From Planctomycetales bacterium (GTDB lineage: Bacteria > Planctomycetota > Phycisphaerae > Sedimentisphaerales > Anaerohalosphaeraceae), in assembly GCA_022615575.1 (NCBI GenBank), contig JAKEGM010000027.1, positions 1 to 62,818 on the forward strand: a DNA stretch of 62,818 nucleotides. The letters run 5' to 3'. The translations under genes were made by a program, and so were the position numbers. This document shows positions 1 to 8,643 of this stretch, piece by piece. The notes beneath the pieces are model-generated. The model was not told the DNA's origin. It ran no database searches and was given only the letters and a program-made list of their open reading frames with translations. The first letter of the stretch is position 1, and every line of letters starts with the position of its first letter.

Positions 1-12
1 ATAGCCAAAAGG

Positions 13-53
13 ATTGCCGCGGCTGCAATGGATCTGCCGGCAGCCGCGGCAGT
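13..53. repeat. GC-rich inverted repeat (long stem-loop)
   Basis: Bases 13-26 pair with 40-53 (14 pairs, one G-T wobble) around a 13-base loop, with GCCGCGGCTG as the core of the left arm. No T-tract follows, so it is not a classical intrinsic terminator. It may end the transcript of a gene lying left of the window, or be structure in the leader of the gene starting at 220. The pairing is seen directly; the role is unknown. Confidence 0.55.
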
Positions 54-102
54 TATCAAAAATGTAAAATCGCAACATTTTAGCCGGCTGGTGGATGGTA
101 TT

Positions 103-162
103 GTAAGAGTTCACACTTTAGTGTGTAAACCGCTGGAAACAAGCTAAAGCATAAACTCTTAC
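103..162 (+). promoter_or_regulatory. Candidate structured 5' leader of the surface-protein operon
   Basis: GTAAGAGTT (103-111) is perfectly complementary to AACTCTTAC (154-162). Inside this closing stem lies a second perfect hairpin, CACAC (112-116) with GTGTG (121-125) around a TTTA loop, and a weaker GCT/AGC pairing at 132-144. Together they form a compact possible three-way junction 58 bases before the ATG at 220. I do not recognise it as a known riboswitch class; in particular there is no cobalamin-box consensus. It could be a leader regulatory RNA or an operator. Confidence 0.4.
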
Positions 163-219
163 GAGATGTCTGCGTATGGCTGAAATGTTACAAAGATTCA
201 TTATTTTCGGGAGTGGAAG

Positions 220-1005
220 ATGAAAAATTTTATGGGTTTGATAGGTATTTTAGCGATGGCCAGCGTGATAAATGCAGCTCCGATAGCTCATTTTGACGCC
301 CTTTCTTTGGACACGGATTCTTATTGGAGCGGAAATTATACAGTTGATGGAATAGAAGGCAACTATGACACCGCCTCCTTTCAAAGCGGTTCGGCAGCGT
401 TTGAAAACCATTCGGATGGCGATTGGGCATCCTGGGGCGGATTTGCTTATTCCAATAAGACCGATACAGTGACGGCGGGCTTTATGAATCAGTACAGTGC
501 CTATGCCGGACAGGCCCACAGCGGTACGAATTTTGCGGTCGGTTATCAGGATGCTTACAATGGCTTCAATCCCACGGCGATTTTTGGGGGTCCGACACGA
601 GTTTCAGGGCTGTATGTAACCAATACGACCTACGTTGCGCTGGATATGCTGAATGGCAATCCCGGTAAGTTCGGTGGAACTGCCGGCAATGACGAGGACT
701 GGTTTTTGTTAACCGTTACCGGAAAAGATCAGGCCGGTGTTTCTGTGGGGGCGATTGAGTTTTACCTGGCCGATTATCGGTTTGCAGATAACGGTCAAGA
801 TTACATAGTTAATAGTTGGGAGTACATCGATTTATCCTCGCTGGGACTGGTCGACAGGTTGGAATTTACCCTGACCTCGAGTGACGTGGGACTGTATGGC
901 ATGAATACCCCAGCATATTTTGCAATGGATACGATTGTTCCCGAACCGGCAGCGATTTTCCTGCTGGGTATGGGAATCCTGATGCTTCGGAGGAAGGAAA
1001 CCTGA
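220..1005 (+). CDS. PEP-CTERM-anchored surface protein with a DUF4465-type domain
   Basis: A secreted 261-residue protein. Residues 1-19 form a signal peptide ending ...INAA. The bulk resembles DUF4465 beta-rich surface proteins (FDALSL near the start, repeated WxxWGGFAYSN-like and AMDTI segments). The C-terminus carries a textbook PEP-CTERM signal: VPEPA, a hydrophobic helix, then RRK, so an exosortase encoded elsewhere probably processes it. A good Shine-Dalgarno (gggagtggaag) precedes the ATG. It is the first gene of a tightly overlapping trio. In other bacteria DUF4465 proteins often sit in cobalamin-uptake loci; that link is family knowledge, and nothing in this window proves it. Confidence 0.8.
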   Translation: MKNFMGLIGILAMASVINAAPIAHFDALSLDTDSYWSGNYTVDGIEGNYDTASFQSGSAAFENHSDGDWASWGGFAYSNKTDTVTAGFMNQYSAYAGQAHSGTNFAVGYQDAYNGFNPTAIFGGPTRVSGLYVTNTTYVALDMLNGNPGKFGGTAGNDEDWFLLTVTGKDQAGVSVGAIEFYLADYRFADNGQDYIVNSWEYIDLSSLGLVDRLEFTLTSSDVGLYGMNTPAYFAMDTIVPEPAAIFLLGMGILMLRRKET

Positions 1006-1985
1006 AAAAAGCAGTATTCATCTTGTTTATGCTTTGGACTTATCCGGCCTGCAGCGCAGGTCCTTATGCCCCCACAGCTGAACAGCCTGGGTCCACGGCC
1101 ATTCCGATGCCGGCCGATCCCAATGATACATCGGTCTTTGTCGGGTGGGCCGCAGGGGTATCGATACAGCGCGGTCTGCTCAAGATTAATGACCCCTCGC
1201 AGGGGTATGTGTCGTACGGCTTGCCGTCGGATGCGCTCGGTCCGGCGAAAGGCCAAAGCACCACGGGTGTCGTCTCTCTGGGGGATGCAGGCGCCGCCAT
1301 TTTGACTTTTGAAAATCCGATTGCCAACGGACCTGGCTATGATTTTGCGGTCTTCGAAAATGGATTTGCCCCCAATCCCTCGGAACCGAATAGAATGTTC
1401 CTGGAGTTGGCCTTTGTGGAAGTCAGCAGCGACGGCATTCATTATGAACGATTTGGCGCTGTCTCGTTAACGCAGTCGCAGATTCAGATTTCGGCATTCG
1501 GATTTACAAGCACGATTGACACCACAGACATTCATAATTTCGCCGGAAAGTACAGTATGGGATACGGCACCCCGTTTGATTTGGACCAGCTTCGGGACGT
1601 CAATGACTTTGTGGATGTCACGGCGGTTACCCATGTGCGGCTGGTCGATGTGGCAGGCACGCTGCAAAACGGATATGCGGTCTGTGATTCCATGGGACAT
1701 GTTATTAATGATCCCTGGCCGACTAATTTTTCCACAGGGGGGTTTGACTTGGACGCCGTTGGCGTGATGCACGAAAAAACATTAACCGGCGACATCAATG
1801 GCGATGGTATCGTGAACATCAGGGATTATGCGCGTTTCAGTGTGGCCTATCTATCCACTCCTTTGATGGACAACTGGAATCATACATGTGACATGGCCCC
1901 ATTTGTCGATGACCGGGTAAACCTTGATGATTTTTGTGTTTTCCTGGAACAGTGGCTGCACGCAGAAAAGTGGTACAACGGATGA
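1002..1985 (+). CDS. Secreted cell-surface protein with C-terminal dockerin-type repeats; probable CTG start
   Basis: An ATG/GTG/TTG search puts the first start at TTG 1023, but that truncates the signal peptide. Reading from CTG 1002 gives [20 protein letters not shown], a proper signal peptide, with GGAGG at 989-993 spaced 8 bases and an overlap with the previous stop. The central region (about residues 25-250) resembles the 'cell surface protein' commonly paired with DUF4465 genes. Residues about 265-320 hold two dockerin type I Ca-binding repeats ([15 protein letters not shown] and a second VNLDDF). The gene overlaps the next one by ATGA. Its binding partner is unknown, and no cohesin is visible in this window. 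Confidence 0.7.
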   Translation: MKKAVFILFMLWTYPACSAGPYAPTAEQPGSTAIPMPADPNDTSVFVGWAAGVSIQRGLLKINDPSQGYVSYGLPSDALGPAKGQSTTGVVSLGDAGAAILTFENPIANGPGYDFAVFENGFAPNPSEPNRMFLELAFVEVSSDGIHYERFGAVSLTQSQIQISAFGFTSTIDTTDIHNFAGKYSMGYGTPFDLDQLRDVNDFVDVTAVTHVRLVDVAGTLQNGYAVCDSMGHVINDPWPTNFSTGGFDLDAVGVMHEKTLTGDINGDGIVNIRDYARFSVAYLSTPLMDNWNHTCDMAPFVDDRVNLDDFCVFLEQWLHAEKWYNG

Positions 1986-2812
1986 CACAAAACAGGTGCA
2001 ATGCAGTCCGCGGGGCATCGGCGTTCACCCTGATTGAACTGTTGGTCGTGATCGGGGTGATTGCGGTGTTGCTGAGTCTGCTGATCCCAGCTCTTGCCGG
2101 GGCAAAGGAGCAGTGCCGCCAGATTGTCTGCAGAAACAATCTGCGTCAGCTTGTTTTTGCGAATTCGGGATATGCGGTTGAAAATAATTCGCTGTTTGTC
2201 CTGGCGGCGCCGGATATTTTCACCGGACAAAATTTGAAGCGATGGCATGGGATTCGCGATGACCTGAACAGTTTCTTTGATCCAACGCGAAGCCCTCTGG
2301 TTGACTACCTGGCGGACGGCCGGGTCAAACAGTGTCCGCAGAAGGTGAATTTTCGAAACGGGGACCCTTGGGATTGGGATTTTGAACAGGGGTGCGGCGG
2401 CTATGGTTACAATATGACCTATTTGGGCTCACGGGTTTGGGAAAATTATACGGTGGAGCATTGTGCTCGTCCAACCCGGGAGACGGAAGTGAAATCTCCC
2501 GGATCTACCGTGATGTTTGCGGATACGGCAATGGCAAAGTTAGACAACGGCTGGCCTTATTTCCTGGAATACTCATTCGTCGAACCCTATTTTTTTGTCG
2601 TTAACGGACTGCCCGATGCCGGGTGGGGGCATCCTTCTCCATCGATTCATTTTCGGCATAATCAGCGAGCGAACATCGCCTGGTCGGATGCGCATGTGGG
2701 TTCCGAGTTGATTGCCGAAGAAGACGGCATGAATGTCTATGGCGTCCGCTCGTATGATGTCCGGATCGGATGGTTTGAACCGCTGAATAATAGTCTTTTC
2801 GACCTGGAATAA
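1982..2812 (+). CDS. Prepilin-like protein with N-terminal methylation motif and H-X9-DG-like tail
   Basis: The start chosen is ATG 1982, overlapping the preceding stop (ATGA); a longer reading from 1934 is unlikely because it lies inside the previous gene. Residues 14-35 are a type IV pilin-like cleavage/methylation segment ([18 protein letters not shown]). The C-terminal part has the [14 protein letters not shown] motif, a variant of the H-X9-DG motif that defines the abundant Planctomycetes pseudopilin-like proteins. It should be cleaved by a prepilin peptidase and sit in the inner membrane. Translational coupling suggests it acts with the two surface proteins upstream. Confidence 0.8.
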   Translation: MTQNRCNAVRGASAFTLIELLVVIGVIAVLLSLLIPALAGAKEQCRQIVCRNNLRQLVFANSGYAVENNSLFVLAAPDIFTGQNLKRWHGIRDDLNSFFDPTRSPLVDYLADGRVKQCPQKVNFRNGDPWDWDFEQGCGGYGYNMTYLGSRVWENYTVEHCARPTRETEVKSPGSTVMFADTAMAKLDNGWPYFLEYSFVEPYFFVVNGLPDAGWGHPSPSIHFRHNQRANIAWSDAHVGSELIAEEDGMNVYGVRSYDVRIGWFEPLNNSLFDLE

Positions 2813-2838
2813 TTGTTTTTAAAGTCTGGTTCTTTATA

Positions 2839-3627
2839 ATGTCAACCATGGCAAGCGGAGCAAAACGATTAGGCAAGGCGATGATGCATCATATTCAGCC
2901 CTTTTGGCAGGCGGGGGCGCATCTGCTGTGGCCGGGCAAATGCCTGATTTGCAAAGAGTGCATCCATCCCGCCGACGAGGGGCTTTGTCCTTCTTGCTGG
3001 CAGGACCTGGCCCAGGCGGTCGGTGCCGATTACTGCCGGCGATGCGGCCGGGATGTCAGCCCCTACGGCATCATAAATGGCCGATGCGGGCATTGCCAGG
3101 AGTTGAATCTTGCCTACGATGGTATTATCCGGGTTGGCAGCTATGAATCGGCGCTGCGGTCGATGATTTTGTCGCTGAAATTCCGCGAACGAACCGAATG
3201 GACCGACCGCCTTTCGAGGATGCTCGAACAGGCGCTGATGGCCAGTTCTTTTCTTGCACACATTGACCTGCTGGTTCCTGTACCGCTGCATTGGCGGCGG
3301 CAGTTGGGACGGGGGTTTAACCAATCCTGCCTGCTGGCCCGAAAAATGCGGTCTCTGCAAATCCCTGTCGCGACCGACCTGGTGCGGATACGCAATACCA
3401 AGCAGCAGTGGGACCTGACGCCGGCACAGCGGCGGCGCAATGTCCGGGGGGCGTTTTCCGTCCGGAAAGGGCATCGGTTCGCCGGAAAAACGCTTGCGCT
3501 TGTGGACGATGTAACCACCAGCGGGGCCACCCTCGAAGAATGCGCCGCAACCCTCAAGCAGGCGGGGGCCTCGAAGGTGTACGCGGCGGTTCTGGCAACC
3601 GCAAATCCGGAAAAAAAGATATGCTGA
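2839..3627 (+). CDS. comF: ComF family phosphoribosyltransferase-like protein
   Basis: 262 residues with the ComF layout. An N-terminal zinc-ribbon part carries paired cysteines (CLICKEC, CPSC, CRRCG, CGHC). A type I phosphoribosyltransferase domain follows, with LLVPVPLHWRR, RGFNQSCLLAR and the PRPP loop LALVDDVTTSGATL near residue 220. ComF proteins support DNA uptake or transformation; no catalytic substrate is established for most of them. The gene begins 27 bases after the prepilin-like gene, so co-transcription is possible. The pst promoter begins directly after its stop. Confidence 0.88.
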   Translation: MSTMASGAKRLGKAMMHHIQPFWQAGAHLLWPGKCLICKECIHPADEGLCPSCWQDLAQAVGADYCRRCGRDVSPYGIINGRCGHCQELNLAYDGIIRVGSYESALRSMILSLKFRERTEWTDRLSRMLEQALMASSFLAHIDLLVPVPLHWRRQLGRGFNQSCLLARKMRSLQIPVATDLVRIRNTKQQWDLTPAQRRRNVRGAFSVRKGHRFAGKTLALVDDVTTSGATLEECAATLKQAGASKVYAAVLATANPEKKIC

Positions 3628-3634
3628 TTTGTTC

Positions 3635-3662
3635 TTGACTTTGCCGCCTATACGGGTATAAC
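3635..3662 (+). promoter_or_regulatory. Sigma-70-type promoter for the pst operon
   Basis: TTGACT (3635-3640) and TATAAC (3657-3662) are separated by 16 bases, close to the sigma-70 consensus. Transcription would start near 3669 and give a leader of about 140 bases before the pstS ATG at 3806. The start of this leader contains a 6-bp hairpin (ACCGGA 3674-3679 / TCCGGT 3687-3692). I found no convincing PhoB box (two CTGTCAT-like halves 11 bases apart). Confidence 0.6.
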
Positions 3663-3805
3663 TCCCTCCAAACACCGGAGTTTTTGTCCGGTATTAACGA
3701 AACGCTGACACGCTGTGTATAGATAAGGATTCTGCGGGTCGTAATTTGACCTGACTTAACGGAGTATAAATCATGATATCCCCGATGCTAACAGGGAGTT
3801 TCCGT

Positions 3806-4675
3806 ATGAAAAAAACTGTTATCTGCCTTCTTCTGTCGATAATGGCCCTCATCTGTTTGGAAGGATGTAAGCGGTCAGAGAAAAGAGACTTACAAATCAA
3901 GGGGTCGGATACCATGGTCAATGCCGCCCAAAAGGTTAGCGAAGAATTCATGAAGGTAAATCCTGACATTTTTGTCGCGGTAACCGGCGGGGGCAGCGGC
4001 GTCGGAATCGCCTCTTTAATCAGCGGGACCTGCGATATTGCAACGGCGTCTCGTGAAATGAAACCTCAGGAAATTGAGTCCGCCAAGAAGCGGGGGGGCA
4101 ATCCCAAAGAAATTATCGTGGCCTACGACGGGATTGCGGTGATTGTGAATTTAAAAAATCCGGTTGAACAGTTAACGCTGGACGATTTGAGACGGATATT
4201 TACCGGCGAAGCGAAAAACTGGAAGGAATTCGGCGGCCGCGATTTGCCGATTGTGCTGCTGTCTCGTGAGGTCAGTTCCGGCACCCATATCTATTTCAAA
4301 GAGGAGGTCATCCGTGAGGGGAAAAAAGACAGCACCGCGGAATTTTCGCCGGATGCATTGTTGCTGACATCCTCACAGACGATTGTGGAAGAAGTCGCCA
4401 ATAATGAGTCCGCCATCGGATATTTCGGTATGGGATACGCTTCGGACCGGACCAAGACCCTTAAAATCGGAAAAGATAACACGAACTTTTATTCGCCCGA
4501 TATTCAGCATGTTCTCAACAAAGAATATCCGCTGTCCCGCCCGCTATATTTTTATGTCAACGGCGAACCGGCCGGCATCCTGAAGCAATTTATTGATTTT
4601 ACTCTCAGCCCTCAGGGGCAGCAGCAGTTTGCGGAAACCGGTTTTGTCCCCATGGAGTCAGAGATTGCGAAATAA
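3806..4675 (+). CDS. pstS: Phosphate ABC transporter substrate-binding lipoprotein PstS
   Basis: Binds inorganic phosphate outside the inner membrane and delivers it to PstCA. The start at 3806 is chosen because it gives MKKTVICLLLSIMALICLEGC, a lipoprotein signal with lipobox LEGC, and has AGGGAG 9 bases upstream; an in-frame ATG at 3773 only adds an unlikely 11-residue prefix. PstS features include IKGSDTMVN, the phosphate-binding loop TGGGSGVGIASL, ATASREMK and SREVSSGTHIYFKE. The mature chain is about 270 residues, normal for the family. It is the first gene of the pst operon. Confidence 0.93.
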   Translation: MKKTVICLLLSIMALICLEGCKRSEKRDLQIKGSDTMVNAAQKVSEEFMKVNPDIFVAVTGGGSGVGIASLISGTCDIATASREMKPQEIESAKKRGGNPKEIIVAYDGIAVIVNLKNPVEQLTLDDLRRIFTGEAKNWKEFGGRDLPIVLLSREVSSGTHIYFKEEVIREGKKDSTAEFSPDALLLTSSQTIVEEVANNESAIGYFGMGYASDRTKTLKIGKDNTNFYSPDIQHVLNKEYPLSRPLYFYVNGEPAGILKQFIDFTLSPQGQQQFAETGFVPMESEIAK

Positions 4676-5534
4676 ATTTGGAGAACGCGTTATTGAAACG
4701 GCGATTCGCTTCAGCGGCTTCGCCATCATTGCGTTTGTTATTCTGATTTTTTTATTCCTGCTGAAAGATTCTCTTTCTCTCTTTCGTGTCTATTCATTCA
4801 AACGTTTTATTCTCGAACAAAAATGGCTGCCGATTTCGGAGCCGCCCACCTTTGGCATCGTCCCACTGATAACGGGTTCGCTCCTGGTAACGGTGGGTGC
4901 GATTGTTATCTGCGTCCCGGTCGGTGTGGCGACGGCGCTCTACATTGCGGAAATTGCACCCGGGTATCTCAAAACCATACTTAAATCGCTCATCGAAGTG
5001 TTGGCATCCATTCCCAGTGTTGTTTTGGGATTTATCGGTATCATCTGGCTTGGGCCGTTTGTTAAAAACACGTTTCATTTGAGTACAGGGATGTGCGGCT
5101 TAACCAGTGTTTTTCTGCTGGCGTTTATGGCGCTGCCGACGATTATCAGCATTTCAGAAGATGCCCTGGTCGGCGTGCCTCGCATGTACAAGGAGGCGGC
5201 CTATGGTCTTGGTGCTACCCATTGGCAGACACTGTGGAGGATTGTCTTGCCGGCGGCTTCTTCGGGCATTATGGCGGCCGTCATGCTGGGAATCGGACGG
5301 GTCATCGGCGAAACAATGGTCGTGATGATGGTGACCGGCAATGCCCCCATTATGCCGAAATCGATTTTACAGCCGCTTCGTACATTGACCGCAACCATCG
5401 CGGGTGAAATGGGTGAAACCGTAAGCGGTTCCGACCATTATTACGCCTTATTCGCTGTCGGGCTTATTCTGTTTATCATCACGTTCGTTCTGAATTTCAC
5501 GGCAGAGGTGTTCCTGCGGAAAGGGCGAAGATGA
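4665..5534 (+). CDS. pstC: Phosphate ABC transporter permease PstC
   Basis: Membrane subunit that pairs with PstA to form the phosphate channel. A start at TTG 4665 is preferred: it gives MRNKFGERVIETAIRFSG followed at once by the first membrane helix, has GGAG 7 bases upstream, and overlaps pstS by only 11 bases. A longer ATG at 4593 would overlap pstS by 83 bases. About six hydrophobic segments are visible. The binding-protein-dependent permease loop (EAAYGLGATHWQTLWRIVLP) that contacts the ATPase coupling region is intact. Confidence 0.92.
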   Translation: MRNKFGERVIETAIRFSGFAIIAFVILIFLFLLKDSLSLFRVYSFKRFILEQKWLPISEPPTFGIVPLITGSLLVTVGAIVICVPVGVATALYIAEIAPGYLKTILKSLIEVLASIPSVVLGFIGIIWLGPFVKNTFHLSTGMCGLTSVFLLAFMALPTIISISEDALVGVPRMYKEAAYGLGATHWQTLWRIVLPAASSGIMAAVMLGIGRVIGETMVVMMVTGNAPIMPKSILQPLRTLTATIAGEMGETVSGSDHYYALFAVGLILFIITFVLNFTAEVFLRKGRR

Positions 5535-6379
5535 ACCGCGCCAAACTCCGACAGAATATTGCGTTCACCGTATTGGGGCTTATCACGCTGCTGGTGGTTG
5601 TACCGATTTTACTGGTTCTTTATTATGTCATCCGTCACGGCTGGAATGCCATTACGTGGGAATTTTTGACAGCCGCACCGAGGAACGGGATGAAAGAGGG
5701 CGGGATTTATCCGGCGATTGTCGGGACGGTGCTTCTGATTACAGGAACGATGGCGTTTTCACTGCCGTTAGGAATCCTCTCTGCGATTTACCTGGTGGAA
5801 TACGCCCGTGATACCCTGTTCACACGCCTGATTAAATTGTCCGTTGTCAACCTATCGGGAATTCCTTCGATTGTCTATGGATTATTCGGATTTACCCTGT
5901 TTGTTGTTTTTATGCGTATGGGGGCGTCCATTCTGGCCGGCTCGCTGACCTTGGCGATCATGAGTTTGCCGGTGATTATTACCGCAACCAAAGAAGCCCT
6001 CGAAGCGGTGCCGATGGTTTATCGGGAAATCAGTCTTTCGCTGGGAGCCACTCGCTGGCAAACTGTGCGGTCTTGCGTTTTGCCGTATGCCATCCCGGGT
6101 ATCCTGACCGGCACGGTGCTGAGCTTGAGCCGGGCGGCGGGCGAAACGGCGCCGATTCTGTTTACCGTGGCGGCTTTTTATCTACCGCGGCTGCCGCGGT
6201 CGATGTTTGACCAGGTCATGGCGCTGCCGTACCATCTTTATGTCATTTCAACCCAGGTTCCCAACGTGCCGGAAAAGTTCAGTTTCGGCACGGGACTGGT
6301 TTTGATTGCGCTGGTGTGCCTGATGAACCTGGTCAGCATCATTTTGCGTGCTCACTTTAGAAAGAAAAAACAATGGTAG
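5531..6379 (+). CDS. pstA: Phosphate ABC transporter permease PstA
   Basis: 282 residues with about six transmembrane segments, overlapping pstC by ATGA. It contains the family's N-terminal AAPRNGMKEGGIYPAIVGT motif and the cytoplasmic coupling loop (EISLSLGATRWQTVRSCVLP). The end overlaps the pstB1 start by 7 bases, so the operon is translationally coupled. With PstC it forms the heterodimeric pore; since two different ATPases follow, each permease may dock a different one. Confidence 0.93.
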   Translation: MNRAKLRQNIAFTVLGLITLLVVVPILLVLYYVIRHGWNAITWEFLTAAPRNGMKEGGIYPAIVGTVLLITGTMAFSLPLGILSAIYLVEYARDTLFTRLIKLSVVNLSGIPSIVYGLFGFTLFVVFMRMGASILAGSLTLAIMSLPVIITATKEALEAVPMVYREISLSLGATRWQTVRSCVLPYAIPGILTGTVLSLSRAAGETAPILFTVAAFYLPRLPRSMFDQVMALPYHLYVISTQVPNVPEKFSFGTGLVLIALVCLMNLVSIILRAHFRKKKQW

Positions 6380-7131
6380 AACAAAACGCCATTATTAAAA
6401 CCATCAACCTGAATTGTTTTTATGACAATTTACAGGTATTACGCGATATTAATATCGAGGTTTACCGGAATGAGATTCTGGGGATTATTGGTCCGGCCAA
6501 CAGCGGTAAGACGACTTTTTTACGGGCCTTGAATCGCCTGAATTCCCTGAACATCAATTATCGGCAAAAAGGCGTTATTGTTTTTGAAGGTCAGAATACG
6601 CAGGATATCCCCGACTCCCTGATTCGCCGCAAAATCGGAATTATCTTTGCGATGCCGCAGGTGCTGCCTGTCAGCATCTATGAGAATATTGCGTATGGGC
6701 CCAAGGTACACGGAATTCGAGACAAACACAGAGTTGAACAACTGGTTGAAGAATCACTTAAAAAGGCCTTTGTCTGGGATGAACTGAAAGACCGTCTGAA
6801 AACTCCAGCAACAAAATTGTCCGGCGGCCAGCAGCAGCGGCTGTGCATCGCTCGGACACTGGCCATCGAGCCGGATGTGATTTTATATGATGAGCCGTGT
6901 TCAGGGCTGGATCCCATTTCAACAGCCAAGGTGGAAGACACCATGTCTCTGCTGGCACAGTCTTATACCCAGATTTTGGTTACAAATAATACCAAACAGG
7001 CTTCTCGCGTCAGTCATCGCTGCGCCTTTTTCCTGATGGGTGAACTGGTGGAAGTGGATCAGACCCGAAAGATGTACACCCATCCGAGTGATCCGCGCAC
7101 CGATGACTATATTACCGGTAAATTTGGATAA
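6373..7131 (+). CDS. pstB: PstB-type phosphate transporter ATPase, copy 1, with a degenerate own catalytic site
   Basis: 252-residue ABC ATPase. Walker A GPANSGKT starts at residue 40, the signature LSGGQ is at 149-153 and intact, and Walker B with Glu is at 173-174. Two catalytic helper residues are replaced: the Q-loop Gln is Ala93 (IIFAMPQ instead of the usual VFQ) and the H-loop His is Asn205 (VTNNTKQA instead of VTHN). It should bind ATP but hydrolyse poorly at its own Walker face, while offering a good signature motif to a partner. The second PstB directly downstream has the complementary pattern. The start overlaps the pstA end. Confidence 0.9.
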   Translation: MVEQNAIIKTINLNCFYDNLQVLRDINIEVYRNEILGIIGPANSGKTTFLRALNRLNSLNINYRQKGVIVFEGQNTQDIPDSLIRRKIGIIFAMPQVLPVSIYENIAYGPKVHGIRDKHRVEQLVEESLKKAFVWDELKDRLKTPATKLSGGQQQRLCIARTLAIEPDVILYDEPCSGLDPISTAKVEDTMSLLAQSYTQILVTNNTKQASRVSHRCAFFLMGELVEVDQTRKMYTHPSDPRTDDYITGKFG

Positions 7132-7135
7132 AACT

Positions 7136-7900
7136 ATGTCTTTTGAAACACGAATATCCATTGAAAATCTTAACCTGTTTTACGGCGAGTTTCACGCGTT
7201 AAAAAATGTATGTTTGCAGGTACCGAAAAATAATGTGACTGCCCTGATTGGCCCATCCGGCTGCGGTAAATCCACGCTGCTGCGGTGCATCAACCGGATG
7301 AACGATCTGATTGACGGCGTCCGTATGGAAGGACGCATTGTTATTGACGAGCAGAATATTTTGACGCCGGGAACCGATGTCGTCGCGCTGCGGAAGAACG
7401 TCGGCATGGTCTTTCAGCGGCCGAATGTCTTTGACCAGTCAATTCTGAATAATCTGAAATTCGGATTGCGTATCCATCGACAGATGCGATCGAAAAACGA
7501 AACGAAGGATCTGATTCAAAAATGCTTGGAAGATGTCGGATTATGGGATGTTTTGAAGGATCAATTGCGGAAAAATGCGAGGGAATTATCCCTTGAACAA
7601 CAACAACGGTTGTGCATCGCCCGCGTGCTGCTGCTGAAACCGGAAATTATTTTGCTGGATGAGCCCTGTTCGGCCCTGGACCCGATTGCCACCCTGCACA
7701 TCGAAGAGCTGCTGCGTGTTTTGAGGGAACGCTATACGATGGTCATCGTTACCCACAATATGCAGCAGGCGGCAAGGGCGTCGGACTATACGGGATTTAT
7801 GTATATGGGCCAACTGGTAGAGTTTGGCGTGACGCGGGAGATTTTCACGGCTCCCCGCCAGGAACTGACTGAAAACTATATAACCGGACATTTTGGCTAA
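7136..7900 (+). CDS. pstB: PstB-type phosphate transporter ATPase, copy 2, with a degenerate signature motif
   Basis: The start at ATG 7136, 4 bases after pstB1 ends, is preferred to an in-frame ATG at 7040 inside pstB1; it gives MSFETRISIENLNLFYGEF, the normal PstB N-terminus. Walker A GPSGCGKS begins at residue 39, Q-loop Gln94 (MVFQRP) and H-loop His207 (IVTHNMQQA) are intact, and Walker B is LLDEP. The ABC signature is LSLEQ at residues 151-155 instead of LSGGQ. In a PstB1/PstB2 heterodimer, its Walker site would face the intact LSGGQ of PstB1 and form the only fully canonical ATP site. Confidence 0.9.
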   Translation: MSFETRISIENLNLFYGEFHALKNVCLQVPKNNVTALIGPSGCGKSTLLRCINRMNDLIDGVRMEGRIVIDEQNILTPGTDVVALRKNVGMVFQRPNVFDQSILNNLKFGLRIHRQMRSKNETKDLIQKCLEDVGLWDVLKDQLRKNARELSLEQQQRLCIARVLLLKPEIILLDEPCSALDPIATLHIEELLRVLRERYTMVIVTHNMQQAARASDYTGFMYMGQLVEFGVTREIFTAPRQELTENYITGHFG

Positions 7901-7920
7901 ATAACGCAAAGGATATTTTT

Positions 7921-8586
7921 ATGAGAGACAGTTTTCGCAGACATATTCATGACCTTGAAAAAAGAATCCTCGCCCTTGGCGAGGCCGTCGAAACGGCGAT
8001 TCGGTCTTCGGTCAAGGCATTGCAGGAGCGCGATCTGGATACGGCTGAAAAAATTATCCAAAATGATGAACTGATTAACCGCCAGCGATGGGAAATTGAG
8101 GAAAATTGCATCACATTGATTGCGATGCAGCAGCCGGTCGCCTCTGACCTGCGTGAAATTATTACGATTCTGAATATCGTAACCGAGTTGGAACGGATGG
8201 GCGATTATGCGGAAGGCATCGCCAAAATCGTGCTCCTGCTGGGCAAAGAACCGCCAGTCAAGCCGTTTGTCGAAATTCCTGTCATGGCTGAAAAGGCCAT
8301 CAACATGCTGCGCCAAAGCATGGATGCGTTTATCCGCCGGGACGCCAAAACCGCAGAAGCAATCTGCGCGATGGATGATGAAGTGGACGCCTTGCACGAT
8401 AAAGTTTACAATGAATTGATTCAATATATGATTAATCAGCCCCAGACGGTAACCCGCGCCACCTATCAGATTTGGACGGCGCATAACCTGGAGCGAATCG
8501 CCGATCGGGTAACGAATATCTGCGAGCGGACGATCTATCTGGCCACGGGACTGATGCCTAAACTGGTGAATATTTCAAAATATTAA
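7921..8586 (+). CDS. phoU: Phosphate signalling complex protein PhoU
   Basis: 221 residues, the usual PhoU length, made of two three-helix PhoU repeats. Metal-binding E/D-rich signatures appear as ELERMGDYAEGIAK (first repeat) and HNLERIADRVTNICERT (second repeat). PhoU links the Pst transporter to the phosphate-responsive kinase and restrains uptake in high phosphate. It lies 20 bases after pstB2 with an AAGGA ribosome site, in the canonical pst operon position. Confidence 0.94.
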   Translation: MRDSFRRHIHDLEKRILALGEAVETAIRSSVKALQERDLDTAEKIIQNDELINRQRWEIEENCITLIAMQQPVASDLREIITILNIVTELERMGDYAEGIAKIVLLLGKEPPVKPFVEIPVMAEKAINMLRQSMDAFIRRDAKTAEAICAMDDEVDALHDKVYNELIQYMINQPQTVTRATYQIWTAHNLERIADRVTNICERTIYLATGLMPKLVNISKY

Positions 8587-8643
8587 ATCGTATTTGTCAG
8601 GGATAAACGTGCACCCTTCAACGATGTAAGAAAGGGCCGATAT

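Noticed and set aside
1-219. Cobalamin riboswitch upstream of the DUF4465 gene
   Set aside because: Family context suggests it, but the B12-box consensus (GCCACTG-like) is absent in this stretch; it may lie further left.
3663-3805. PhoB box in the pst leader
   Set aside because: CTGACAC and CTGTGTA occur 8 bases apart, not in the 11-base direct-repeat pattern, so the match is too weak.
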